A stretch of DNA of 64,000 nucleotides from Leptidea sinapis. Its lineage: Eukaryota > Arthropoda > Insecta > Lepidoptera > Pieridae. The notes under the pieces were generated by a model. That model was not told the DNA's origin. It saw nothing but the letters and a program-made list of their open reading frames with translations, and ran no database searches. Location: contig NC_066309.1 of NCBI RefSeq assembly GCF_905404315.1, positions 6,882,001-6,946,000 of the forward strand, read 5' to 3'. The translations under genes were made by a program, and so were the position numbers. Each line of letters starts with the position of its first letter. Position 1 is the first letter of the stretch. This document shows, piece after piece, positions 1 to 9,345 of this stretch.

Positions 1-244
1 GATTAAATATGAAAATCCTCTCAAATTTGCTATCCATCAAATATTTTATGCGTGTTATAACATTTTGCCAATGAAATTGACTTTGCTTTTACTGTGAATA
101 TGTTTGTCGTGGCATTTTATGCTCTTTTGCCTTTAATCAGAATACCTTTTTCTACATAAATAACGTTGCAATCAGCCTGTGAATGGTGGCAGGGTGACGC
201 CAATACTTGGATTGTACAGTCACCTCCAGATAGTGTCCATGTTT
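1..244. other. No recognised feature
   Basis: AT-rich flank; I see no gene or repeat I can name. Confidence 0.4.
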
Positions 245-475
245 TTCAAATTTAAATTAAAAATCACTTATTGAAGAGCAGAGTGCCTCAGACCTGAGAA
301 GAACGGGTACAAGAAACTCAGCAGGCTTTTATTATAAAAAAAATGGACTGCAATGTAATATCGTACTATAAACATTTAAAATTAAAGAGCCGGAGGGTAT
401 CAGCTCAGTTCCAAGTCTGTGGTAACATTATCTCATCATTTATGTTATAATAACCTTTACCAAACGTTTATGTAT
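245..475 (-). mobile_element. LINE 3'-end fragment (same family as 26030-29170)
   Basis: The stretch around GCCTCAGACCTGAGAAGAA and AAGAAACTCAGC, followed by TGCAATGTAATATCGTAC, repeats the 3' end of the minus-strand LINE at 26.1-26.3 kb. It is a tail-only copy with its 5' portion missing. Confidence 0.65.
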
Positions 476-521
476 AAATATTATGAACTCTGTTGTTTTA
501 CTTTGTATATAATATAATATG

Positions 522-1635
522 TAACCTGATTCCTGCCGCCGAATTCCACCTTCGCACGACACGCCACAAGTTAGGATATCATCCTCACCTTACTGTTACT
601 CTATAAGTCGCTTATCCTGAGCCAAATTGAGTACGCCTCCATTGTCTGGTCACCTCAATATTATACATATACTGATATGCTTGAGTCTATTCAAAGACGT
701 CTTCTTCGCGTATTGACGATTAGGTTTGGTCTAAAAAGGGAGCTGACTACATATGCGGAAAGGCTATCTCACTTCAAGTTACTGAGCCTCGAGAGTCGTC
801 GCAAATTGCATGGCCTAACGACTTTATACAAAATACTCGATGGCACATTTTCTACTTCCCTCTTGTCGAATATTCATCTAAGAGTTCCCAATCGGTCTTC
901 AAGACATGAACAGCCTTTTATCATTCCGTTCTGCAATAATAACGTGTCCTTCCATAACCCTATCTATAGAATTTGTCGTCAATACTAATAGTAATCAATA
1001 CTAACAATAATAATAGTAATCTATTGCCACTGCTACTCGAAATCAGTGAAGTACCTGACATCCACAGTTCATCTGTTTGTAAATGGAAATCTAGTTTATA
1101 TAAATTCCTTAATTAGTTTAAAATTTTAATAAAGCATCTTAATATAACTACCATAATTATTCACTTCTATTTGTCCAAGTATATATTTTCTCTTTTTTTT
1201 TCTTTTAAAATCGCTATTACTGTTGTATTTGCATAGTTATTAATTTATGCTAAACATGCTGAGTACACACCCTCGTGGAGTTGCAGCCTATCTTGTATTT
1301 AGCTGATAGTTTATTTTGTTTATTTTGTTTATTATGTATTTGTTTTAATTCTGTTGTGTACCTATTAAATAAATAAATAAATCTGGATGTGTGGCGGTCC
1401 TCCACAGTGTGGTTTTCAAGGAGCTTTCTGTGTGTACAAAGCTGTGGAATGAACTTCCTTGTGCGGTGTTTCCGGGACGATACGACATGGGTTCTTTCAA
1501 AAACAGCGCGTACACCTTCCTTAAAGGCCGGCAAGGCTCCTGTGATTCCTCTGGTGTTGCAAGAGATTGTGGGCGGCGGTGATCACTTAACAACAGGTAC
1601 GCTCGTTTGTCTTCCTATTCCATATAAAAAAAATA
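522..1635 (+). mobile_element. LINE family 1 3'-end copy, split by another LINE
   Basis: 522-588 and 1380-1635 match consecutive parts of the LINE whose long copy is at 10036-13140: CCTGATTCCTGCCGCCGAAT..ACACGCCACAAG, then CTGGATGTGTGGCGG to a poly(A)-rich end after CCTATTCCATA. In the intact copy these two pieces touch, so 589-1379 is an insertion. The reading frame near the end matches the KLWNELPCAVFPGR tail of the family. Confidence 0.75.
589..1382 (+). mobile_element. 5'-truncated LINE fragment inserted in LINE family 1
   Basis: Frames here read LYKSLILSQIEYASIVW then MLESIQRRLLRVLTIRFG, the C-terminal end of a Jockey/CR1-type reverse transcriptase. The open frame ends at 988. The 3' end is a (TAAA)n-like tail at about 1362-1382. 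It is non-functional: only the end of ORF2 remains. Confidence 0.7.
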
Positions 1636-1839
1636 TGGCTGATAGTTTCCCACTTATGATAATAAAATAAATAAAATAATTTAACACAACCAAATATCAA
1701 CACAATTTCCAATAGTTCAACAATATATATCTCATTACATGTACATTAGTGCACTGATTAGAAAAAGACATCAGTAAGCTTTTGACTAAGTCAGTCAGCT
1801 GTATGTGAATCTGCAGTGAGTCGTGTAAACTTCATAATA

Positions 1840-2259
1840 TCTAATATATAAAATTCTTGAGTGCATATTGGGTAGGTCTGAGAATCAGACAACATCAAAT
1901 CAAATCAAAATCAGTTTATTCAAGTAGGTCACGAAAATGACTCTTATGAATGTCAAAAAAATAAAATATTTTTTTTATTGAATTTACGGCTACTTCGTAA
2001 AGGGTTTCTATGTGTGTCTTTGTACTTCGTAAAGGGTTTCTATGTGTGTGTATGTCTTCGTAAAGGGTCATCTATTTTTCATCCCCCTAAATGTTAAGGG
2101 TACACGAAATTTTTTTTTGACATTCTTTTTTAAATTTGATTTTAAGTCAGCATTAAAAAATACATAATACAACTTCAAATTTTCACCCATCTACGATCAA
2201 CAGTTACTTTTGTATCGCGATTTTAATATCGGCAATACAACGTTTGCTGGGTCAGCTAG
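1840..2259 (+). mobile_element. Non-autonomous Helitron, internally interrupted
   Basis: It starts TCTAATATATAAAATTC after an A and ends GGGTCAGCTAG before a T, the A|T insertion typical of Helitrons. The 3' hairpin region is CGGCAATACAACGTTTGCTG. Compared with the copy at 30435-30730 it lacks the CTCGTGTCATGG segment and carries a foreign insert at about 1890-2065. Confidence 0.75.
1890..2065. repeat. Insert with about 32-bp tandem repeat inside Helitron
   Basis: CTTCGTAAAGGGTTTCTATG-type units start at 1993, 2025 and 2056. The left part (AAATCAAATCAAAATCAG..TTTATTCAAG) looks like a LINE 3' tail. CATC occurs on both sides of the insert, a possible short target duplication. Confidence 0.5.
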
Positions 2260-2640
2260 TATAATATAGATACGTATAAGATAATTTAGTTATCACGTCG
2301 CTCGTTACGTCCACGTTGGCTTGCGCAGCGACCGGGCTAATACAGCTTAAGCCTATAATTTAATTATCCGTCGAGACAAATACAAATTAATGACGTACCT
2401 GCTTCATGAGCTTAAGTGCTAATGAATTTTTGTCCCTCTCCTTGCCTTTGGAGATAATTTCATTAACATTGATTATTATTATAATGTCTAGCAATATTTT
2501 GACTTTTTCTCATAATAAATATATAACATAAGACATACATGAATCTTTTATGATATCCAGCAAGAAGGCTACAGTTGTCTGCCTTAATTATCATTATTTA
2601 ATCTGTATAAAATTAGTTCACACAAAAAGTGTGTTGAAAT
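2260..2640. other. No recognised feature
   Basis: AT-rich flank without a feature I can name. Confidence 0.35.
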
Positions 2641-2835
2641 AAAATTTTATGGACAATGCGGGATTCGAACCCACGACCTCCGGCGTTCCGTGCCGGTGCT
2701 CTAAACAACTGAGCTAACCGTTCGAGTACCGCCTCGTTATAAAATTCTGTTATATAAAACTCTCAGGTTGTGACTTCATCTGCATGATCTACTTTACAGT
2801 TGATAACCTGCTCAACCCCAATATTGTGTTGTTGA
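2641..2835 (-). repeat. tRNA-headed SINE/fold-back element, one arm plus core
   Basis: On the minus strand a tRNA-like head reads GGTTAGCTCAG, CCGGCACGGAACGCCGG and GGGTTCGAATCCCGC (A and B boxes). The anticodon loop has C instead of U at position 33, so it is not a working tRNA. The adjoining core (ACAGTTGATAACCTGCTCAA) also occurs at 25430-25500 and 63300-63340. Confidence 0.7.
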
Positions 2836-2971
2836 AAAATAAATTCAAAATGAAGCTATGATACACAAACACTTTTAAAAGTTTATAAGTATAATTACAA
2901 TTGATAATTTGATCAGCAGCTAAATCAAAAAATCTTAGCAATGAGCTATAGTCAACAGTTATCACAATAAA

Positions 2972-3263
2972 TACCAGTGGGAGACTGCTTTTGCATAGGA
3001 TGCCGGCTAGATTATGGGTACCTACCATAGTTATGTCTACGCATTATCATGTTTCGGTCTGAAGGGCGCCGTCGCTAGTGTAATTACTGGGCAAATGAGA
3101 CTTTAGATCTTATGTCTGAAGGTGACTTGCGCAACTTACAGTGCCGCTCTGAATTTTTGGGTTATTCAAGAATCCTGAGAGGCACTGTATTGTAATGGAC
3201 AGGGCGTATCAATCACCATCAGCTAAACGTCATGCTCGTCTTGTCCCTTATTTCATAAAAAAA
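2972..3263 (+). repeat. SINE-A copy
   Basis: SINE-A is the family running from CCAGTGGGAGGCTCC through CGGTCTGAAGGGCGCCGT and GCTCAGAATTTTTGGGTT to CAGCTGAACGTCCTGCTCGT, then TTATTTCATAAAAAA. This copy is nearly full length but diverged, with a 3' A-run. Confidence 0.75.
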
Positions 3264-3717
3264 TCACATTGGCCGCAGTGAAACAGGGCTGTACTAAACT
3301 GTACGCAAACCGCTTTACCAAACATAGAACAAGAATAGTCAAAAAACCTGAGAAAACATTCTGTTGTCCAGATCGGTACTTAGCTTAACGGCATCTCCAG
3401 AGTAGCCAATGAATGGGTTAGCTAATTTAATGTTGAAACCCATGGGGAAGACACACACACAAACGCACATCGAATTTCAGATATTTGCACAAACGAAACC
3501 CCTTTCTTTTCAGAAAATCACTTATGATTTTCTTCAAAATTGTGAGTAGAACTTTTATTATGCTATTTTGAAAATAAAAACTAATTCATATTATACGAGA
3601 TTGTTTAAAGAAAAGTAGACAAAAAGGCACTTTTTACTTAGACTTTGTAGAGAAGAATTAATATTGTAAATGTATGTTTGATTGTTTGTTACAATTCCAC
3701 GCCTTAATTTGCTCCAA
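3264..3717. other. No recognised feature
   Basis: Flank between two SINE-A copies; nothing recognised. Confidence 0.35.
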
Positions 3718-4033
3718 CCAGTGGGAGGCTCCTTTGCACAGGATGCCGGCTAGATATTGGTACCACAACGGCGCCTATTTCTGCCGTGAAGCAGTTATGT
3801 GTAAGTATTACTGTGTTTCGGTTTCATGGGCGCCGTAGCTAGTAAAATTACTGGGCAAATGAGACTTAACATCTTATGTCTCAAGGTGACGAGCGCAATT
3901 GTAATGCCACTCAGAATTTTTGGCTTTTTCAAGAATCCTGAGCGGCACTGCATTGTAATGGGCAGGGCGTATCAATTACCACCAGCTGAAGGTTCTGCTC
4001 ATCTCGTCCCTTATTAGTCTTAGTCATAAAAAA
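3718..4033 (+). repeat. SINE-A copy
   Basis: Full-length-like, from CCAGTGGGAGGCTCC to the CATAAAAAA tail. The short open frame within it is only the repeat read through. Confidence 0.8.
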
Positions 4034-4394
4034 GAATTATATAACCAATCATAATTTTGCACACACATTGTCAGGGGTAGATTTATTCCGATACTTTTAT
4101 GAGTTCCCGAGACAGCGCTATACGAATTGTAAGTCTCGTCTAAAAATAAGGGGCGATGGCCTCAGAATACTATGGAAGAAAGAAAAAGGGGAGTGAATAA
4201 AAAGAGAGATCTGTATCTGGCTTCGTATGCCGTACCTTTTCCTTTGAGGACAAGCCGAGCAAGCTTGTGAACAGCTAGTACATAATAAATGAATAAAGAC
4301 TCACCGAGTGTAAAGATTTAGGTGGCAAAAACTATGTACTAAAATAACATTTAATTGGGTATTCAGTAGAACGGAAAGCAAATATTTATCAATT

Positions 4395-4600
4395 TATGAA
4401 CGACGCGGGTCTCGAACCCGCGACCTCTCGCGTTCCATGCGAACGCTCTTCCACTGGGCTAACTGTTAGAGTAACGCATCGTACATAATTCTTGTTACGT
4501 CTTCCTTAAATTGACGATTGATATGTCTCTCTTTCGAATCTAAACAATTAAATTTTAATTTGTGTAATTATTCCCACAAGTAAATAATACTTAATAAAAA
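4395..4600 (-). repeat. tRNA-headed SINE/fold-back arm
   Basis: On the minus strand there is a tRNA-like head with GGGTTCGAGACCCGC and an anticodon stem. The right part of the fold-back core is partly deleted and leads directly into AATTTTAATTTGTGTAAT, the body also seen at 25650 and 63500. Confidence 0.6.
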
Positions 4601-5138
4601 TCGTTAAATATTACAAATTGTTAAGAAATTATCTGTTAATTGGGAATGAAGGAATATTATTATTATCTTTCCCAAAAATATAAGTATATTTATGTAGCAT
4701 CTAAAAATAAATTTTACCGTTCTGTAATATACCTTAATGATCCAAATCTTAATTGGATGAATTATGCTCATTACTCAGTTTCTATAGAAAATAGGTTCTC
4801 TTTAGCTCGCTGGCAAATTGAGTGGAATAATGTTGTGGTTTTATCATAATAAGGGGCGAAAGTATTTTACAAACCTTGCTTCTAATTATTTGAATTGTAA
4901 TCATTCAATGAAAGCTTAACTCAATATCAATTATATCAAAATATTTTCAGCTCATTTACCGCGAATGTTAATGATTTAATATAAATTGGAGACAATCTAC
5001 AAATACTATTTTTTGAAATTGAGAGCTCAGATTATATAGAAGAAAACTGATAGTAATCTATTGCCACTTTTTCCTAAGTGCTCCTTAATGAATAGTTTAT
5101 TAGTTCTTTAACATTTAGGTAAGTTATAATAATAATAT

Positions 5139-5340
5139 TGACACACTCTTACACAAATTATCTTGCCCCAAACTAGGCATAGTCTTTACTATGGGTACAA
5201 GTTTAATACAATAAACGTACATAAACATACATAAATACATATAAACATCCATGACTCGGAAACAAACATCCATATTCATCATATAAATGCTTGCACCTAC
5301 CGGGATTCGAGCCCGGGACCTCTACCTTCCTCAGGCCAGG
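5139..5340 (-). repeat. SINE-B (tRNA-derived) copy
   Basis: SINE-B on the minus strand has a tRNA-like head with CCCGGGTTCGAATCCCGG (B box), a body with ATGGATGTTTGTTTCCGAG and a 3' part CTAGTTTGGGGCAAGATAA. Here the tRNA head is cut short at about 5340. It resembles lepidopteran Metulj-type SINEs; that name is an inference. Confidence 0.75.
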
Positions 5341-5808
5341 AATATTAGTTTAGTGTGCGTGAGAAGCTACGTTTTACACTCGCAATTTGTATGACACTTT
5401 GTGTTTGTGTGTGTGAATTGCTCAAAATAAGGGTTAACTCTTAAACTCTTTTTTTCGACGCTTTCACAGCTGTCACAGTCTATTTAGACGTATAAATGAT
5501 CTAAGACAATATGATATAAGCTGTAACGCATATCAAAACAACTTATGGTGCTTAGTCTACTTACCGTATTCACACTATAATCCTTTTATATTTCGTCCGT
5601 GACCCTCGTTAGACAATTGAATTAAAAACCTTAAAATAAAGTTCAACAAATACAGACGTACGGACACTATCGCGGGAATATACAGGGAAGCTCCCTAAGA
5701 CGTTAAAACGTCGAGAACTGATGAAAATTTTAAATTTTCTTAGCGGAAAGTTAAAAAGAAAATGATTACATAATCAACAGTTTAATTGAAGCCTAATTAT
5801 ATAATAAA
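5341..5808. other. No recognised feature
   Basis: No feature recognised in this flank. Confidence 0.35.
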
Positions 5809-7314
5809 CTAGCTGACCCGACAGATGTTGTTCTGTTCATAATAAAAAAAACTCTTGCGGATGGAATTTTGGAAAATCCGTTCTTAGCTGACCTCTACTC
5901 GGTGAAAAGAATATTCCTACCAAATTTCATGTCTTTAGCTCTAGTGGTTCCAGAGATATCGTGATGAGTGACTATATACGTGGAAATCTCTTATATATAT
6001 AATATAGATTGAACTTCGGAAATGGATTGTCTTGATTCATACCACAAACTTTCAAGGATTGGCCTTAAGATTTGAATGGTCAAATTAAAGATTTGCGGGT
6101 TAACTCGTCATGCAAAAAGTTCATTAAGTAGTTGCTGCAGATCTGAAGAATTGCTATTATCATTGCTGCATTGATCTCTTGACATCGATCAAGTTATTTG
6201 TCCATGTTGCCCATGAAGTATAATTGTAAAAATTTAAGCTGTGCATCTTCGAGAGGTTCCAGTGATCCAATACGATGGTGAATCTGTCCTTATATCTACA
6301 ATATCAAAAGGAAAACCCGTATTACTGATTAATAAACACTTTTATAGAATTAGCATACACAATACATAGGAATAAGTATAGTACGTATGTTATTCTTTTA
6401 CTGTATTGTGTGTAAGTATGTAAATAAATTCGGATTATTCTTGAATGTCAGATTAAATCCTCGTTCTTAGATGTCTGCCCCAAATGAGGTCATTTGGAAA
6501 TAAACATTGTATTTTTGAGTGTTTTCTAGAACATGGCAGCACAATAATTGCGTTTCTCCGCAGAATACTCGCAAACAATGTCTATCGGCCCAATGCGAAA
6601 GCTAGTATGCAAACAGTACAGTATAAGTACTGCAATTGTATCGAAACGCTGCTCGATTCAAATCAGTACTTCATAAACTTCTTTTTGTGCGTCGAAAATT
6701 ATCTATAAGTTGTTGATCTCTGAGGTTTTACTGGACGATTTCGTATTGCCAACCGATCCGTTTTACGGGCTGCTACGCTTTGCTCTTGTGATTCATAGCA
6801 CGAAGACGATCCATACTAACGCGGTTCTTTTCATCTGCAATTTCTTGTTCTTATTCAGTCCTTTCATTCGCAATATTTCGAATCCTAGTTGCATTACGTC
6901 TTTGTCGGGAATAATTTAATCGTCTTGGTCGTGACATTGTTAATGATAATATTGGCACAATAAGCTAATAGAAACTCGAAACAAACACACCAACCGGTCA
7001 ATTTTGTCGACCTTGAATAACGTGACGTGCACTGTCAGTTGTATTTTATAACTCATGTAGCGTAAAACTAACAAAAAACTTTATTGAATCCTTTCTATTC
7101 TCGAGATGTCATCAAAATGTCAATCCATACAAAATGTATCAGAAAATAAATATTTTTGTAACAATATTTTTTCGTAATTTTTTTTTTAAATTTTATGACT
7201 TATTATACCTTATGTCCGTCTCCTGGCTCTAAGCTACCTCCTTACCAATTTTCCGCCATATTGGTAAAGCCGTTATATAGTGTAACTAACACGACTTTCT
7301 TTTATATATATAGA
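5809..7314 (-). mobile_element. Decayed autonomous Helitron (Rep/helicase remnant)
   Basis: The element reads TCTATATATATAAAAG after an A at its 5' end (7314) and GGGTCAGCTAG before a T at its 3' end (5809). Minus-strand frames contain MSRPRRLNYSRQRRNATRIR, then NRVSMDRLR and DLNRAAFRYN, and nearer the 3' end FLQLYFMGNMDKQLD: conserved patches of the N-terminal part of Helitron replicases. Stops, frameshifts and a large deletion leave no catalytic domain. A TCTATATTATATATA start at about 6005 may mark a second, shorter Helitron at 5809-6005. Confidence 0.7.
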
Positions 7315-8810
7315 TGTATAATCTGTTAAAAACATCTCAGTGATTGAAAATGACACACGTCGCAATCTTGCAGCAGAATGGAGAATCAAATGTATTTATT
7401 AACTGAACGGACCGTAGAATGGATTGCTCAAAGAGCTACCTCTCATAATTATGATAAAATGAAGAACAACGCAATGCAATTAAATACTCAACTTTTGTTT
7501 GTAGAGCTCTGCATATATGATGAAATGGAACAGTAAATATTTGAAAAGCAGTAACGGTGGGTGGATTCAAAGTTTGAAAGTATGACATTCACGAAGCCTA
7601 CATTCAGCCCCGGCACAATTATTACACTAGAACTGCAATTAGCGAGTTATAATAGTCGAGCCCATAATTTCATAGTAATTATGAGTTGAGAAGAGATTAA
7701 AATAAAACTTGTGCGCAATTTTTATTATTTAATTTTCATTTTACTTGGAAATCACTTATCTACGTACTTTAAAAATCTTAATGTTAGATTTATTTACATT
7801 TCATAAAACTAGTTACACATTTTGAGATGTTAGTTCATTAAATAATAAGTAATTATACATATAATACTTGAGAGCTTAAAATATATTTTTACATCCTATA
7901 TCACATTTCATTTTATGTATTGAAAGCAGAACTCCTTGTGTTAATTTTAATACAGTGTGTTTTTAAATATAGTACGTTGGAAATCATATATTCAGATTTT
8001 GTTAAGCATTTGAAATCAAGTAAATTTTTTTTTATTTATAACTCTTAGAATGACCCGAAGCATTTGACTTATGCAAACTTTAAATTATAGTTAATTTGGG
8101 CTTTTTATAAATTGTATCTACTTTAGGAACTAGTATTTTATTTAGTCTTTATACATTAGAAATACACATATTCGGAGACACACTGTATAATATGATACAC
8201 AAGTTTAACAGAGCAGAACCGAACTGTACGTCTAAATAATTATTGTACAAGATATATTTTATACAACAGCAAAACTCATCTCTGGAAACACTTACCACAT
8301 AGATTTGTTAATACTGATTCTATTGTATCTGAATATTGTATTGTCAAGCGTTTTATTTACAATAAGATATGTTATTTGATGAGACAAACTATATTTTTTT
8401 ACACGTGAAACTACAACAAGAACAAATCATGTCAAATTTGACCTACTTTTAGCGTAAAATCATTTAACTCTCTAAAGTGTTCATTTAAAATAATCCTAAC
8501 AATAGAAAAATTACACTCATTTTTGTAAAAATTGCTAGTATTTTAGGTATCGTAAATGATGAATGTATATATAAACCAAAAGAAGATTGGGAGTGAGAAT
8601 ACGAGAAATCATGCAATAAGAGTCCACCAAAGTTTATTTGAGAATAATAACAGCACCGTCAAAACATTATTACATTGGGAAAAAAGCGTGCACTACTGTC
8701 TCACAAATCGAAACAAAACTCAAGGAAGCACTTACGCCATTTCAGTCTTTTCAATATTAAACAGACTGTACATTCACTTACACAGTTGTCTCTAGAAGAT
8801 CAGGAGATTG
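7315..8810 (-). other. 3' UTR and downstream flank of the CUB/LDLa gene
   Basis: This is AT-rich sequence with no recognised repeat. On the minus strand, AATAAA-type signals appear as TTTATT on the plus strand at 8633-8638, 8352-8357, 8137-8142 and 8031-8036. Any of these could end the transcript; the sequence does not decide. Plus-strand open frames around 8556-8911 are antisense to the last exon and UTR. Confidence 0.4.
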
Positions 8811-9345
8811 TCAACAAATACCATCTTTTAAATCTGGATATCCCAAATCAGGCATCCCTTTTCTGGAACCTCTATTGTCTGTCCGTGTACTTCTTCCGCG
8901 ACCTAAACTAGCGTACCTAGTATCTGCTAATTTGTCTCTTTGCGCTACTTCATCATAATACCTCGCGTCATTTATACCAGCGCTATACTTTTGACTTAAA
9001 CTATATTTATCAATAGTAGCATACTTTTGTACAGTCGCGTATTGAGGCGCTGATTCTGGTACGCCATTCGTCTTCGCTCTATCGTACGGCCTCTCTTCTG
9101 CTGGCAAAGAGCCATCTAATCTTGCCTTGAATTCTTTATCTTTTTTTCTTCGTTTTTTGCATGCACAAAGGCCTATTGCGATAGCGCAAATGAGTAGTCC
9201 GATTCCAGCAGCGGCAGCTACGTAAGAAGAAGGAAGTGATATACGGAATGAACAATTAGCATCGTCTTCGTCGTAGCCTGATGGACAGTGAGCGCTTCCA
9301 TCGCACCATAATGTGAGAGGAATGCATGCATTCAGTTCCGGACAA
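8811..9345 (-). CDS. Exon 11: LDLa module, transmembrane helix, cytoplasmic tail, stop
   Basis: Acceptor ttcttgtgcag, one base finishing histidine, then 177 codons and TGA at 8813-8811. It starts with the rest of the LDLa module: CPELNACIP, then CDGSAHC, then GYDEDDANC. Next come a hydrophobic helix (AAAAGIGLLICAIAIGLCAC), the basic stop KKRRKK and a tail with tyrosines at residues 933, 939, 945 and 951 in QYATVQ, KYATID, KYSLSQ and KYSAGI. The tail ends DLGYPDLKDGIC. This fits a type I membrane protein. Confidence 0.92.

Noticed and set aside
2641..2735. A tRNA gene (minus strand)
   Set aside because: The anticodon loop lacks U33 and the unit is repeated with a SINE body; it is a tRNA-derived repeat.
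6484..6919. Two plus-strand open frames
   Set aside because: They lie opposite the Helitron replicase remnant, whose minus-strand reading has recognisable motifs.
8556..8911. Plus-strand open frames near the gene end
   Set aside because: They are antisense to the last exon and 3' UTR and have no family features.
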